A DNA stretch of 64,000 nt from Mycobacterium sp. PS03-16 (GCF_004570325.1 NZ_SPQO01000009.1:62001-126000), one strand, 5' to 3'. Counted from the first letter of the stretch, positions 46,655 to 60,588 are shown. Numbers and translations: made by a program. Notes: generated from the letters alone by a model not told the origin.

Positions 46655-46666
46655 GGCGCATGCGCC
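46655..46666. repeat. Perfect 12-bp palindrome in the pyr upstream region
   Basis: GGCGCATGCGCC reads the same on both strands and lies between the serine hydrolase and pyrR promoters, eight bases before the pyrR -10. It may be a regulator site; nothing more can be said. Confidence 0.4.
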
Positions 46667-46673
46667 TGCCTGG

Positions 46674-46679
46674 TAGGCT
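46674..46679 (+). promoter_or_regulatory. -10 box of the pyrimidine operon
   Basis: TAGGCT (TANNNT) lies 70 bp before the pyrR GTG. Transcription from about 46686 would give a leader containing the whole PyrR-type element. No clear -35. Confidence 0.4.
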
Positions 46680-46701
46680 GCCTGCAGCTTGGCATCCTTT
46701 A

Positions 46702-46733
46702 ACGATCCGTCCCGCGAGGCGGAGAAGGAGGTC
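46702..46733 (+). promoter_or_regulatory. PyrR-type RNA leader overlapping the pyrR ribosome binding site
   Basis: The leader has a CCGTC / GGCGG stem around CCGCGA, followed directly by AGAAGGAGG. This resembles the PyrR-binding hairpin consensus (GAGGC-type loop, then GGAGAAGG). The strong Shine-Dalgarno AAGGAGG (46727-46733) adjoins the stem, so PyrR bound with UMP would hide it and repress translation. This is the mechanism known for mycobacterial pyr leaders, rather than the attenuation used in Bacillus. Confidence 0.72.
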
Positions 46734-46743
46734 TGGATCGCGC

Positions 46744-47325
46744 GTGGGCAGTCCTGACACCACCCCCGACCGGGAATTGATGACGGCGGCGGACGTGAAC
46801 CGCACCATTGCCCGTATCGCGCATCAGATCATCGAGAAGACCGCCCTGGACGGCGACACCGACGCGCCGCGGGTGATCCTGCTCGGCATCCCCACCCGCG
46901 GCGTCACCCTGGCCGACCGGCTGGCCGGCAAGATCCGCGAATTCTCCGGCGTCGCGGTGGCGGCGGGCGCACTGGACATCACGCTGTACCGCGACGACCT
47001 GGCGAGCAAACCGCCGCGCCCACTGGCCGACACCTCGATCCCGCCGGGCGGTATCGACGGCGCCCTGGTGGTGCTGGTCGACGACGTCCTCTACACGGGC
47101 CGGTCGGTGCGCTCGGCGCTGGACGCGCTGCGCGACGTCGGCCGCCCGAAGGCGGTGCAGCTCGCCGTCCTCGTCGACCGCGGCCACCGCGAACTGCCGC
47201 TGCGGGCCGACTACGTCGGCAAGAACGTGCCGACCTCGCGGACCGAGAACGTCAAGGTGCGCCTCGCCGAGAACGACGACGTCGAGGGCATCTGGATCGC
47301 CCCCCACGGAGGGCCCCAGCGATGA
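46744..47325 (+). CDS. pyrR: Bifunctional pyr operon regulator / uracil phosphoribosyltransferase
   Basis: 193 residues. PRTase fold with the PRPP-binding motif [21 protein letters not shown] and flexible-loop region [20 protein letters not shown] start (here [17 protein letters not shown]) and RNA-binding basic residues are present. PyrR senses UMP against PRPP and binds pyr mRNA. GTG start 10 bases after AAGGAGG. Its stop overlaps the ATG of a 12-codon ORF (ATGA). Confidence 0.96.
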   Translation: MGSPDTTPDRELMTAADVNRTIARIAHQIIEKTALDGDTDAPRVILLGIPTRGVTLADRLAGKIREFSGVAVAAGALDITLYRDDLASKPPRPLADTSIPPGGIDGALVVLVDDVLYTGRSVRSALDALRDVGRPKAVQLAVLVDRGHRELPLRADYVGKNVPTSRTENVKVRLAENDDVEGIWIAPHGGPQR

Positions 47326-47360
47326 GCGCCTGCGCGAAGAGCGAGAGGACCCAGCGCTAG
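47322..47360 (+). CDS. 12-codon ORF coupling pyrR and pyrB
   Basis: ATG (47322-47324) overlaps the pyrR stop and reads [12 protein letters not shown]; its TAG (47358-47360) overlaps the pyrB GTG by one base. It fills the pyrR-pyrB gap exactly, so ribosomes could pass from pyrR to pyrB without leaving the message. The peptide itself may have no function. Confidence 0.45.
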   Translation: MSACAKSERTQR

Positions 47361-48310
47361 TGACCAGACACCTGTTGAGCGCCGCGGACCTGAGCCGCGA
47401 CGAGGCGACGGCCATCCTCGACGACGCCGACCGCTTCAGCCAGGCCCTGGTGGGCCGCGAGGTCAAGAAGCTGCCGACGCTGCGCGGACGCACCGTGATC
47501 ACGATGTTCTACGAGAACTCCACCCGCACCCGGGTGTCGTTCGAGGTCGCGGGCAAGTGGATGAGCGCCGACGTGATCAACGTCAGCGCGTCGGGATCGT
47601 CGGTCTCGAAGGGGGAATCGCTACGCGACACCGCACTGACGTTGCGCGCGGCGGGGGCCGACGCGCTGATCATCCGGCACCCGGCCTCCGGGGCGGCGCA
47701 GCAGCTGGCGGAGTGGACGCTCGACGAGCACGGAGGGCCCAGCGTCGTCAATGCCGGCGACGGCACTCACGAGCACCCGACCCAGGCGCTGCTCGACGCG
47801 CTGACGCTACGCCAGCGGCTCGGCGGGATCGACGGCCGGCGGGTGGTGATCGTCGGCGACGTGCTGCACAGCCGGGTCGCGCGTTCGAATGTGCTGCTGC
47901 TCAACACGCTCGGCGCGGAGGTGGTGCTGGTGGCGCCGCCGACCCTGCTGCCGGTCGGCGTGGACCAGTGGCCGGTCACCGTGTCCCACGATCTCGACGC
48001 CGAGCTGCCCGCCGCCGACGCGGTCCTGATGCTGCGGGTGCAGGCCGAGCGGATGAACGGCGGGTTCTTCCCGTCGGCGCGCGAATACTCGGTGCGCTAC
48101 GGGCTGTCGGAGAAGCGCCAGGCGCTCCTGTCGGACGCCGCGGTGGTGCTGCATCCCGGCCCCATGCTGCGCGGGATGGAGATCGCCTCCTCGGTCGCCG
48201 ACTCTGCGCAATCAGCGGTATTGCAACAGGTCTCGAACGGTGTGCACGTCCGGATGGCGGTGCTGTTCCATCTGCTCGTCGGTGCCGAACAGGAGGCGAT
48301 CAGCGCATGA
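47360..48310 (+). CDS. pyrB: Aspartate carbamoyltransferase catalytic subunit
   Basis: 316 residues. Carbamoyl-phosphate site in [19 protein letters not shown] and a Ser-Lys loop ([18 protein letters not shown]), then [18 protein letters not shown] and aspartate-side [11 protein letters not shown]. No pyrI regulatory gene follows, as usual in actinobacteria. GTG start; pyrC overlaps its end by 4 nt. Catalyses the committed step of pyrimidine synthesis. Confidence 0.97.
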   Translation: MTRHLLSAADLSRDEATAILDDADRFSQALVGREVKKLPTLRGRTVITMFYENSTRTRVSFEVAGKWMSADVINVSASGSSVSKGESLRDTALTLRAAGADALIIRHPASGAAQQLAEWTLDEHGGPSVVNAGDGTHEHPTQALLDALTLRQRLGGIDGRRVVIVGDVLHSRVARSNVLLLNTLGAEVVLVAPPTLLPVGVDQWPVTVSHDLDAELPAADAVLMLRVQAERMNGGFFPSAREYSVRYGLSEKRQALLSDAAVVLHPGPMLRGMEIASSVADSAQSAVLQQVSNGVHVRMAVLFHLLVGAEQEAISA

Positions 48311-49602
48311 GACTTCTCATCAGGGCGGTTCGCCCCTATGGCGAGGGCGAGCCGGTCGACGTGCTGGTCGCCGACGGTCAGATCGCCGGCATCGGCGCCG
48401 GCCTGGACGACGACGGCGTCGACGACGTCATCGACGCGAGCGGTCAGCTTCTGCTGCCCGGATTCGTCGACCTGCACACCCATCTGCGCGAACCTGGCCG
48501 CGAGTACGCCGAGGACATCGAAACCGGTTCGGCCGCGGCCGCTCTCGGTGGTTACACCGCGGTGTTCGCGATGGCCAACACCGATCCGGTGGCCGACAGC
48601 CCGGTGGTCACCGACCACGTGTGGCACCGCGGCCGGCAGGTCGGGCTGGTCGACGTGCACCCGGTCGGGGCGGTCACCATGGGCCTGGCCGGTAAGCAGC
48701 TCACCGAGATGGGCATGATGGCCGCCGGTGCCGGTCAGGTGCGGATGTTCTCCGACGACGGCGTCTGCGTCGACGATCCGCTGGTCATGCGGCGGGCGCT
48801 CGAGTACGCCTCGGGCCTCGGAGTGCTGATCGCTCAGCACGCGGAGGAACCGCGGCTCACCGTCGGCGCCGTGGCCCACGAGGGGCCCAACGCCGCACGC
48901 CTCGGCCTGGCCGGCTGGCCGCGCGCGGCCGAGGAATCGATCGTCGCCCGGGATGCGCTGCTGGCGCGCGACGCCGGTGCGCGGGTCCACATCTGCCACG
49001 CGTCGACTGCGGGCACCGTCGAACTGCTGCGCTGGGCCAAGGAGCAGGGCATCGCGATCACCGCCGAGGTGACCCCGCACCATTTGCTGCTCGACGACAC
49101 CCGGCTGGCCACCTATGACGGCCGCAACCGGGTCAACCCGCCGCTGCGCGAGACGAGCGACGCGGTGGCGCTGCGCCAGGCGCTGGCCGACGGCGTGATC
49201 GACTGTGTGGCCACCGATCACGCGCCGCACGCCGAGCACGAGAAGTGCTGCGAGTTCGCCGTCGCGCGCCCGGGCATGCTCGGGCTGCAGACCGCGCTGT
49301 CGGTCGTCGTGCAGACGATGGTCGAGCCCGGCCTGCTGGGCTGGCGCGACGTGGCCCGGGTGATGAGCGAGGCGCCCGCGCGCATCGTCGGGCTCCCGGA
49401 CCAGGGCCGTCCCCTCGAGGTCGGGGAACCGGCGAACTTGACCGTCGTCGATCCCGCCGCCACGTGGACCGTGACCGGCGCCGATCTGGCCAGCCGCTCG
49501 GACAACACCCCGTTCGAGGAGATGACGCTGCCTGCCGTGGTGACGCTGACGATGCTGCGGGGCAAGGTCACCGCGCGGGACGGGAAGAGCCCGGTCCAAT
49601 GA
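48307..49602 (+). CDS. pyrC: Dihydroorotase
   Basis: 431 residues, amidohydrolase type I dihydroorotase. Metal site HTHLREPG, then [56 protein letters not shown] and the catalytic Asp in [17 protein letters not shown] overlaps the pyrB stop (ATGA); the next gene overlaps its own stop in the same way. Confidence 0.97.
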   Translation: MRLLIRAVRPYGEGEPVDVLVADGQIAGIGAGLDDDGVDDVIDASGQLLLPGFVDLHTHLREPGREYAEDIETGSAAAALGGYTAVFAMANTDPVADSPVVTDHVWHRGRQVGLVDVHPVGAVTMGLAGKQLTEMGMMAAGAGQVRMFSDDGVCVDDPLVMRRALEYASGLGVLIAQHAEEPRLTVGAVAHEGPNAARLGLAGWPRAAEESIVARDALLARDAGARVHICHASTAGTVELLRWAKEQGIAITAEVTPHHLLLDDTRLATYDGRNRVNPPLRETSDAVALRQALADGVIDCVATDHAPHAEHEKCCEFAVARPGMLGLQTALSVVVQTMVEPGLLGWRDVARVMSEAPARIVGLPDQGRPLEVGEPANLTVVDPAATWTVTGADLASRSDNTPFEEMTLPAVVTLTMLRGKVTARDGKSPVQ

Positions 49603-50099
49603 ATACCCAGACGTTGATCGCCTCGCTGATCATGGCCGCGATCCTGGCCGTGGTCATCGGCCTGCTGATGCGGGCGATGCTGCGGGGCTGGCGTCATCGC
49701 GCCGAGCGCCAGGTGGAGTTGATCGGGACGCTGCCGCCGCTGCCCGACACCGTCGGGGAGGCGATCATCCCGGCGATGAAGGGCATCTACGTCGGCAGCA
49801 CGTTGGTGCCGAGCTGGCACGACCGCATCGCCGTCGGCGACCTGGGCTACCGCACCAAGGCGGTGCTGACCCGCTATCCCGAGGGAATCATGTTGCAGCG
49901 CAGCGGCGCCGGCCCGATCTGGATCCCGGCAGACTCGGTGACGGCGATCCGCACGGAGAAGGGCATGGTGGGTAAGGCCCTCACGAACGAAGGGATCTTG
50001 GCGATCCGGTGGCGGCTGCCGTCGGGCACCGAGATCGACACCGGATTCCGCGGCGACGACCGCACGAAGTATGACCGCTGGCTGGAGGAAGTAGCGTGA
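49599..50099 (+). CDS. Membrane-anchored PH-like protein of the pyr operon (Rv1382-like)
   Basis: 166 residues. One N-terminal membrane helix (about 6-26), a basic turn ([10 protein letters not shown]) and a cytoplasmic beta-rich domain ([59 protein letters not shown]) that looks like a bacterial PH-like fold. It is locked between pyrC and carA by 4-nt overlaps on both sides, the position of Rv1382 in M. tuberculosis (from memory). A role in pyrimidine synthesis is not shown; the conserved position is its most suggestive feature. Confidence 0.82.
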   Translation: MNTQTLIASLIMAAILAVVIGLLMRAMLRGWRHRAERQVELIGTLPPLPDTVGEAIIPAMKGIYVGSTLVPSWHDRIAVGDLGYRTKAVLTRYPEGIMLQRSGAGPIWIPADSVTAIRTEKGMVGKALTNEGILAIRWRLPSGTEIDTGFRGDDRTKYDRWLEEVA

Positions 50100-51220
50100 G
50101 TAACAGCGAGGCCCTGCTCGTCCTGGAGGACGGGCGGGTCTTCACCGGCGTCCCGTTCGGCGCCGTCGGGCAGACGCTCGGCGAGGCCGTGTTCTCGACC
50201 GGGATGTCGGGATACCAGGAGACTTTGACCGATCCGAGCTACCACGGGCAGATCGTGATCGCGACGGCGCCGCAGATCGGCAACACCGGCTGGAACGGTG
50301 AGGACGCCGAGAGTCGCGGCGACAAGATCTGGGTGGCGGGATACGCGGTACGCGACCCCTCGCCGCGGGCGTCGAACTGGCGCGCCACCGGCACGCTGGA
50401 CGACGAACTGGTGCGGCAGGGCATCGTCGGCATCGCCGGCATCGACACCCGCGCGGTGGTGCGTCACCTGCGCACCCGCGGCTCGATGAAGGCTGGGGTG
50501 TTCAGCGGGGAGGCGCTCGCCGGGCACGACGAGCTGCTCGACCGGGTGCGCAGCCAGCCCGGCATGCTGGGCGCAGATCTGGCCGGGCAGGTCAGCACCG
50601 ATTCGATCTACGTCGTCGAACCCGACGGTGAGGCGCGCTTCACGGTCGCCGCGATCGACCTCGGCATCAAGACCAACACCCCCCGCAACTTCGCCCGTCG
50701 CGGCATCCGCAGCCACGTGCTGCCGTCGGCCACCACCTTCGAGCAGATCGCCGACCTGAAGCCGGATGGGGTGTTCCTGTCCAACGGGCCCGGGGATCCG
50801 GCGACCGCCGACCACATCGTCGGCGTCACCCGCGAGGTGCTGGGCGCGGGGATCCCGGTGTTCGGCATCTGCTTCGGCAACCAGATCCTGGGTCGCGCGC
50901 TGGGCCGGGGCACGTACAAGATGGTGTTCGGGCACCGCGGCATCAACATCCCGGTGATGGACCATGCCACCGGCAAGGTCGCGATCACCGCGCAGAACCA
51001 CGGTTTCGCGCTGGAAGGGGAGGCCGGCGAGCGGTTCGACACCCCGTTCGGTCCAGCGGTCGTCAGCCACACCTGCGCCAACGACGGCACGGTGGAAGGG
51101 GTGAAGCTCGTCGACGGCCGGGCCTTCTCGGTGCAGTACCACCCGGAGGCGGCGGCCGGCCCGCGTGACGCCAACTACCTGTTCGACCAGTTCGTCGAGC
51201 AGATGGAGGGAAAGAACTAG
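50096..51220 (+). CDS. carA: Carbamoyl-phosphate synthase small (glutaminase) subunit
   Basis: 374 residues. N-terminal CPSase domain ([40 protein letters not shown]) and class I glutamine amidotransferase with the nucleophile in [15 protein letters not shown] and the His/Glu pair in [11 protein letters not shown]. It feeds ammonia to CarB. GTG start overlaps the preceding stop; carB begins right after its TAG. Confidence 0.97.
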   Translation: MSNSEALLVLEDGRVFTGVPFGAVGQTLGEAVFSTGMSGYQETLTDPSYHGQIVIATAPQIGNTGWNGEDAESRGDKIWVAGYAVRDPSPRASNWRATGTLDDELVRQGIVGIAGIDTRAVVRHLRTRGSMKAGVFSGEALAGHDELLDRVRSQPGMLGADLAGQVSTDSIYVVEPDGEARFTVAAIDLGIKTNTPRNFARRGIRSHVLPSATTFEQIADLKPDGVFLSNGPGDPATADHIVGVTREVLGAGIPVFGICFGNQILGRALGRGTYKMVFGHRGINIPVMDHATGKVAITAQNHGFALEGEAGERFDTPFGPAVVSHTCANDGTVEGVKLVDGRAFSVQYHPEAAAGPRDANYLFDQFVEQMEGKN

Positions 51221-54559
<3,339 letters not shown>

Positions 54560-54561
54560 AG

Positions 54562-55371
54562 GTGTTCGGGCGCCGGCTGGCCGATGCGGTCGCCGACCGC
54601 GGTCCGCTGTGCCCGGGCATCGACCCGCACCCCGAACTGCTCCAGGCCTGGGGGCTGCCGGTCGACGCCGACGGGCTGGCCCGGTTCAGCGACGTGTGCG
54701 TGCGTGCCTTCGCCGGGTTCGCGATCGTCAAACCGCAGGTCGCGTTCTACGAGGCGTTCGGGTCGGCGGGCTTCGCGGTGCTGGAGCAGACCATAGCGGC
54801 GCTGCGGGCCGAGGGTGTGCTGGTGCTGGCCGATGCCAAACGCGGCGACATCGGCTCAACGATGGCGGCCTACGCCCGCGCCTGGACGGGGGACTCGCCG
54901 CTGGCCGCCGACGCGGTGACCGCGTCGCCGTACCTCGGTTTCGGCTCGCTGCGACCGCTGCTCGACATGGCCGCCGAGAATGGCCGGGGCGTGTTCGTGC
55001 TCGCCGCCACCTCCAACCCGGAGGGGGCGACGGTGCAGCGTGCCACCAGCGGCGCGCGCAGCATCGCGCAGTCGGTCGTCGACGATGCCGCCGCGGAGAA
55101 CCGGCGGGTGAATGGACCGGGTGCCGTCGGGGTGGTCGTCGGCGCCACCGTCACCGAGCCGCCCGACGTGAGCGCGCTCGACGGTCCGGTGCTGGTGCCC
55201 GGGGTGGGCGTCCAGGGTGGCCGGCCCGACGCGCTGGCCGGTCTGGGCGGAGCCCATCGCGGCCAGCTCCTGCCCGCGGTGTCGCGGGAGGTGCTGCGGG
55301 CCGGTCCGGACGTTGCGGCGCTACGCTCGGCCGCGGAGCGGATTCGCGACGCCGTGGCGTATCTGGCGTGA
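54562..55371 (+). CDS. pyrF: Orotidine-5'-phosphate decarboxylase (type 2)
   Basis: 269 residues. Type 2 OMP decarboxylase as in M. tuberculosis and Myxococcus: [32 protein letters not shown], the catalytic [33 protein letters not shown] and [17 protein letters not shown] start two bases after the carB stop. It makes UMP, the signal read by PyrR at the head of the operon. Confidence 0.96.
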   Translation: MFGRRLADAVADRGPLCPGIDPHPELLQAWGLPVDADGLARFSDVCVRAFAGFAIVKPQVAFYEAFGSAGFAVLEQTIAALRAEGVLVLADAKRGDIGSTMAAYARAWTGDSPLAADAVTASPYLGFGSLRPLLDMAAENGRGVFVLAATSNPEGATVQRATSGARSIAQSVVDDAAAENRRVNGPGAVGVVVGATVTEPPDVSALDGPVLVPGVGVQGGRPDALAGLGGAHRGQLLPAVSREVLRAGPDVAALRSAAERIRDAVAYLA

Positions 55372-55856
55372 CGGCCTACGACCCGGCCGCCTGGGCCGAC
55401 TTCGCGCAGACCGTCGCCGGTGGGGCGGCCGCGCTCGCCGGGTTGTTGTTCGTGGGGCTGTCGCTGAACCTGTCCGATGTGCTGGCCCACCGCGGCGTGC
55501 CGGCCCGCGCGGCGGTCACGCTGGGCCTCACGATCGCGATCCTGCTCATCACGGTTCTGCTCGCCACCCCGGGGCAGCCGCTGTGGGCGCTGGCCGCCGA
55601 GGTCGGGATGATCGGGCTGGTGCTGGCGGCCGGCGCGTTGACCTCCGGACTCCATGACCGCCGGAACCGCTCCCGCGGGCGGACGCTGTACCTGGTCCTG
55701 GTGCCGCTGCTGCCGGCGCTGCTGTTCGTGACCGCGGCCGTCTCGTTACTGTCCCAGGCCGGCGGCGGGTTGTACTGGCTGACCGCCGGGGTGGTCGCCG
55801 GGTTCTTCTCGGCGACCGCCAACTCCTGGGTGCTGTTGGTGGAGATCAAGCGCTGA
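55368..55856 (+). CDS. Hypothetical membrane protein at the end of the pyr operon
   Basis: 162 residues with five hydrophobic stretches (about 13-30, 43-62, 68-88, 100-122, 127-150). No motif that I can assign; [24 protein letters not shown] is a recurring start in small actinobacterial membrane proteins. GTG overlaps the pyrF stop by 4 nt, so it is coupled to the operon. A strong hairpin follows. Confidence 0.72.
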   Translation: MTAYDPAAWADFAQTVAGGAAALAGLLFVGLSLNLSDVLAHRGVPARAAVTLGLTIAILLITVLLATPGQPLWALAAEVGMIGLVLAAGALTSGLHDRRNRSRGRTLYLVLVPLLPALLFVTAAVSLLSQAGGGLYWLTAGVVAGFFSATANSWVLLVEIKR

Positions 55857-55859
55857 GCG

Positions 55860-55883
55860 GGCGGGCCGCCGCGACGGCCCGCC
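55860..55883. terminator. Bidirectional hairpin between convergent genes
   Basis: GGCGGGCCG (55860-55868) pairs with CGGCCCGCC (55875-55883) around a 6-base loop. It lies 4 bp past the end of the pyr operon and 12 bp before the stop of the minus-strand secreted-protein gene, so it can end both transcripts. Confidence 0.7.
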
Positions 55884-55894
55884 TGCGCCGGTCG

Positions 55895-56191
55895 CTACAG
55901 CCGGATCCACTGCCCGAGGAACCAGAAACCCCACCCGTCGCCGTTCCCCGCCCGCATCGGCGTCACGTGGCGCCCCTGCCAGTTGAACGGCTGGTGGTCG
56001 TTGCGGGCCTGATCGATGCCGCGCTGCTGCCACCCGCCCGGCCCCGGGGCAGGTGCGCACGCCGCGGTGCCCGGCCGGCCGCACGCCGGTCCAGGGTCGG
56101 CCGCCGCCGTCGAGAGACCGACGCCGAACAGCCCCGCCGCGCCGATACCGGCCGCGAGCGTTGAGGCGCCCAGAATCCGTGTCACGTTCAT
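55895..56191 (-). CDS. Small secreted protein
   Basis: 98 residues from the ATG at 56189-56191, which has an AGGAG site; the frame is open further upstream. Signal peptide about 1-34 (RILGASTLAAGIGAAGLFGVGLSTAAAD, cleavage after AAA or ADP). The mature peptide is about 65 residues, with two Cys early on (PACGRPGTAACAP), a Pro/Gly linker and a conserved-looking aromatic end WGFWFLGQWIRL. I do not recognise a function; small exported proteins with this Trp-rich tail occur in mycobacteria. Confidence 0.75.
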   Translation of the reverse strand: MNVTRILGASTLAAGIGAAGLFGVGLSTAAADPGPACGRPGTAACAPAPGPGGWQQRGIDQARNDHQPFNWQGRHVTPMRAGNGDGWGFWFLGQWIRL

Positions 56192-56660
56192 TGCCCATAC
56201 TCCTGTCTTCGCCGGTGCGACGCCGTCCGCCGCACCGGGGCTGACGCTATGGCGCGGACGTGGGCGGGCTCTGTGGCCGGCATGTGGACCGGCTGTGCAG
56301 GCGCGACGGCCGCCGCTCGACACGCCCGACACGCCATGACCAGGGAAAATTTAAGTTTCCGGGGGACGTCCGCGAACCCTCGACCTGTACTTCACGGCGG
56401 TGATGCAACGGGAATCTCCGTGCGATCAGCGCGAAAAACGAGCTGACCTGGAGTTTCAGCCGATAGCCTCGGATCGGGCGACGGTCGACGCGCCGACCGC
56501 CGGAAGCGCCGGGCAGTACTACACGCTGGGGTTTTGGCTCCTGAACGCGGGGGTGGGGTTAGCTTTCGTCAGGCTGCGTGGGTACGGTCGTCGTCGCTGG
56601 CTGGTTCCACCAGCCGAGACAGAGAAGATGGCCGAGAAATCGCCAGAGACGGAGGAACCC
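56192..56660. other. Long non-coding region before mihF
   Basis: About 470 bp without a gene I would defend. It holds an AT-rich dyad, GGGAAAATTTAAGTTTCC (about 56343-56360), likely part of the divergent secreted-protein promoter, and TANNNT candidates at 56560 (TAGCTT) and 56583 (TACGGT) for mihF. The mihF frame is open upstream to 56400, which explains longer annotations, but that part lacks protein character. Confidence 0.5.
56651..56655 (+). promoter_or_regulatory. Ribosome binding site that decides the mihF start
   Basis: GGAGG ends five bases before the GTG at 56661. It supports the short, 105-residue form of mIHF over upstream starts. Confidence 0.65.
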
Positions 56661-56978
56661 GTGGCCCTTCCCCAGTTGACCGACGAACAGCGCGCGGCAG
56701 CGTTGGAGAAGGCTGCTGCCGCACGTCGAGCGCGTGCCGAGCTCAAGGATCGGCTGAAGCGCGGCGGCACCAACCTCAAGCAGGTACTCCAGGACGCCGA
56801 GACCGACGAAGTCCTGGGCAAGATGAAGGTCTCCGCGCTGCTGGAGGCGTTGCCCAAGGTCGGCAAGGTCAAGGCACAGGAGATCATGACCGAGCTGGAG
56901 ATCGCTCCCACCCGCCGCCTGCGGGGTCTGGGTGACCGCCAGCGCAAGGCCCTGCTGGAAAAGTTCGACCAGTCCTAG
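56661..56978 (+). CDS. mihF: Mycobacterial integration host factor
   Basis: 105 residues, matching the short form known from M. smegmatis. Read in segments: [72 protein letters not shown] and [15 protein letters not shown]. It has a long N-terminal helix and a helix-two-turn-helix domain with the lysine/arginine residues that bind DNA. It is an essential nucleoid protein needed for L5 phage integration. gmk follows 10 bp later. Confidence 0.96.
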   Translation: MALPQLTDEQRAAALEKAAAARRARAELKDRLKRGGTNLKQVLQDAETDEVLGKMKVSALLEALPKVGKVKAQEIMTELEIAPTRRLRGLGDRQRKALLEKFDQS

Positions 56979-56988
56979 GCGCCCGCAG

Positions 56989-57585
56989 TTGAGCGCCGGC
57001 AGAGGGGCCGGACGGGTCGTTGTCCTGTCCGGCCCCTCAGCCGTCGGGAAATCCACCGTGGTGCGCTGCCTGCGCGAACGGATTCCCGACCTGCACTTCA
57101 GCGTCTCCGCCACCACCAGGGCGCCTCGCCCGGGTGAGGTGGACGGAGTCGACTACTCCTTCGTCACCGCGGAGGAGTTCCAGCGGCTCATCGACACCGG
57201 AGCCCTCCTGGAATGGGCAGACATCCACGGCGGTCTGCACCGCTCGGGCACCCCGGCCGAACCCGTGCGCGCGGCCACCGCGGCGGGTCGCCCCGTTCTC
57301 ATCGAAGTCGATCTGGCCGGTGCGCGCGCCGTCAAGGAGGCCATGCCCGAGGCCCTGACGGTGTTCCTGGCGCCCCCGAGCTGGGAGGTCCTGGAGCGCC
57401 GGCTCGTCGGCCGCGGCACCGAGACCGCGGAGGTGCGGGCGCGCCGGCTGGCGACCGCCCGCACGGAATTGGCCGCTCAGGACGACTTCGACGCGGTGGT
57501 GGTGAACAGCCAGTTGGAATCTGCCTGTTCAGAATTGGTATCCTTGCTGGTGGGCCACACGTCGGCCGGTTCCAACCCGGCCTGA
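56989..57585 (+). CDS. gmk: Guanylate kinase
   Basis: 198 residues from a TTG at 56989-56991, the only start close enough to the P-loop; no good ribosome binding site, so coupling to mihF is likely. P-loop [19 protein letters not shown], then [22 protein letters not shown] (GMP binding), [15 protein letters not shown] and [19 protein letters not shown], lid region [12 protein letters not shown]. Phosphorylates GMP to GDP. Confidence 0.93.
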   Translation: MSAGRGAGRVVVLSGPSAVGKSTVVRCLRERIPDLHFSVSATTRAPRPGEVDGVDYSFVTAEEFQRLIDTGALLEWADIHGGLHRSGTPAEPVRAATAAGRPVLIEVDLAGARAVKEAMPEALTVFLAPPSWEVLERRLVGRGTETAEVRARRLATARTELAAQDDFDAVVVNSQLESACSELVSLLVGHTSAGSNPA

Positions 57586-57643
57586 GACGCCCCCGAAGCC
57601 AGGTGAATTTTCACTTCCCGCACATCGTTTGGAGATTTCTTAC

Positions 57644-57964
57644 GTGAGCACCCCGCATGCCGACGCGCAGCTGACCTCGGTGGACGACCGGACCACCGAC
57701 TCGTCGGCCGGTGCCTATGACACGCCGCTGGGCATCACCAACCCGCCCATCGACGATCTGCTGGACCGAGTGTCGAGCAAGTACGCGCTGGTGATCTACG
57801 CCGCCAAGCGGGCCCGGCAGATCAACGACTATTACAACCAGCTCGGCGACGGCATCCTCGAGTACGTCGGCCCGCTCGTCGAGCCCGGCCTGCAGGAGAA
57901 GCCGCTGTCGATCGCGATGCGCGAGATCCACGGCGACCTGCTCGAGCACACCGAGGGCGAGTAG
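57644..57964 (+). CDS. rpoZ: RNA polymerase omega subunit
   Basis: 106 residues from the GTG at 57644 with GGAG nine bases upstream. [36 protein letters not shown] is the omega core that clasps the beta-prime C-terminus; the first 30 residues are an acidic, disordered extension usual in mycobacteria. Order mihF-gmk-rpoZ-coaBC-metK is conserved. Confidence 0.97.
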   Translation: MSTPHADAQLTSVDDRTTDSSAGAYDTPLGITNPPIDDLLDRVSSKYALVIYAAKRARQINDYYNQLGDGILEYVGPLVEPGLQEKPLSIAMREIHGDLLEHTEGE

Positions 57965-57981
57965 CACGAGCGGCTGACCCC

Positions 57982-59232
57982 GTGGAGCGCAAGCGGATCA
58001 TCGTCGGCGTCGCCGGAGGCATCGCCGCCTACAAGGCGTGCACCGTGGTCCGCCAGCTCACCGAGGCCGGTCACTCCGTACGTGTCCTGCCCACCGAGTC
58101 GGCCCTGCGATTCGTCGGCGCCGCCACGTTCGAGGCGCTGTCCGGGCAGCCGGTGCACACCGGCGTCTGGGACGACGTGCACGAGGTGCCGCACGTGCGC
58201 ATCGGTCAGGAGGCCGACCTCGTCGTCGTCGCCCCCGCCACCGCGGACCTGCTGGCCCGTGCGGTGGCCGGCCGCGCCGACGACCTGCTGACCGCGACCC
58301 TGCTCACGGCGCGGTGCCCGGTGCTGTTCGCCCCGGCCATGCACACCGAGATGTGGTACCACCCGGCCACCGTGGAGAACGTCGCAACGCTGCGCCGCCG
58401 CGGCGCGGTGGTGCTCGAACCCGCCTCCGGGCGGCTCACCGGCGCCGACAGCGGTGCGGGACGGTTGCCCGAGGCCGAGGAGATCTCCACCCTCGCCCAG
58501 CTGTTGCTGGTCCGCGGCGATGCACTGCCCTATGACATGTCCGGGGTGAAGGTCCTGGTCAGCGCCGGCGGCACCCGCGAACCGATCGACCCCGTGCGCT
58601 TCATCGGCAACCGCAGTTCCGGTAAGCAGGGCTATGCGATGGCCCGGGTGCTGGCCCAGCGCGGCGCCGAGGTCACGCTGATCGCCGGCAACACCGCGGG
58701 CCTGGTCGACCCGGCCGGCGTCGAGGTGATCCGCATCGGTTCGGCCGCCCAGCTGCGCGACGCGGTGTCCAAACACGCCCCCGATGCGCATGTGCTGGTG
58801 ATGGCCGCAGCGGTCGCCGATTTCCGCCCCGTGTCGGTGGCCACCAGCAAGATCAAGAAGTCCGGCGACCCGGATGCGGCGGCGCCCACCATCGAGCTCA
58901 CGCGCACCGACGACGTGCTCGCCGGTGCGGTACACGCCCGCCGCGACGGTCAGCTGCCCAACATGCGCGCGATCGTGGGTTTCGCCGCCGAGACCGGGGA
59001 CGCGCAGGGCGACGTGCTCTTCCACGCGCGAGCCAAATTGCAGCGCAAGGGCTGCGATCTGCTCGTGGTCAACGCCGTGGGGGAGAACCGCGCCTTCGAG
59101 GTCGACAACAACGACGGCTGGTTGCTGGCCGCGGACGGCACCGAGGTCGCGCTCGAGCACGGTTCGAAAACTCTGATGGCCAGCCGTATCGTAGACGCGA
59201 TCGTCGGCTTCCTGCGTAGCAGCGGCGGGTGA
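57982..59232 (+). CDS. coaBC: Bifunctional phosphopantothenoylcysteine decarboxylase / synthetase (CoaBC)
   Basis: 416 residues. CoaC half (1-185): IIVGVAGGIAAYKACTVVRQL with FMN site, catalytic His in HEVPHVRIGQEADLVVVAPATAD, and APAMHTEMWYHPA with the substrate clamp. CoaB half (190-416): VLVSAGGTREPIDPVRFIGNRSSGKQGYA and AAVADFRP, with the Lys of KIKK. Makes 4'-phosphopantetheine for coenzyme A. GTG start 17 bp after rpoZ. Also called dfp. Confidence 0.96.
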   Translation: MERKRIIVGVAGGIAAYKACTVVRQLTEAGHSVRVLPTESALRFVGAATFEALSGQPVHTGVWDDVHEVPHVRIGQEADLVVVAPATADLLARAVAGRADDLLTATLLTARCPVLFAPAMHTEMWYHPATVENVATLRRRGAVVLEPASGRLTGADSGAGRLPEAEEISTLAQLLLVRGDALPYDMSGVKVLVSAGGTREPIDPVRFIGNRSSGKQGYAMARVLAQRGAEVTLIAGNTAGLVDPAGVEVIRIGSAAQLRDAVSKHAPDAHVLVMAAAVADFRPVSVATSKIKKSGDPDAAAPTIELTRTDDVLAGAVHARRDGQLPNMRAIVGFAAETGDAQGDVLFHARAKLQRKGCDLLVVNAVGENRAFEVDNNDGWLLAADGTEVALEHGSKTLMASRIVDAIVGFLRSSGG

Positions 59233-59246
59233 CTTCGGGGGCAAAT

Positions 59247-59271
59247 CGGGGCGGCGCACGCTCGCGCCCCG
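59247..59271 (+). terminator. GC hairpin between coaBC and metK
   Basis: CGGGGCG (59247-59253) pairs with CGCCCCG (59265-59271) across an 11-base loop. It begins 14 bp after the coaBC stop and precedes the metK promoter. Confidence 0.5.
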
Positions 59272-59305
59272 CTCGGGGACACGCGTGGGCGCGACAGGGC
59301 GCCGA

Positions 59306-59311
59306 TACAAT
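59306..59311 (+). promoter_or_regulatory. metK -10 box
   Basis: TACAAT, one base from TATAAT, lies 65 bp before the metK GTG. No good -35. The leader contains a small ACGGA/TCCGT hairpin (59330-59347). I see no SAM riboswitch core. Confidence 0.5.
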
Positions 59312-59364
59312 CTCAGCGAAATAATGAAGACGGACTAACAAATCCGTGCGAACACGTGACAAGT

Positions 59365-59369
59365 GAGGA
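59365..59369 (+). promoter_or_regulatory. Ribosome binding site that decides the metK start
   Basis: GAGGA ends seven bases before the GTG at 59377. The upstream in-frame GTG at 59356 lacks such a site. Confidence 0.6.
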
Positions 59370-59376
59370 TGACACC

Positions 59377-60585
<1,209 letters not shown>

Positions 60586-60588
60586 CGG

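Noticed and set aside
59233..59376. SAM riboswitch before metK
   Set aside because: The region has a terminator-like hairpin and a small 5-bp hairpin only; no conserved SAM-binding core or pseudoknot was recognised.
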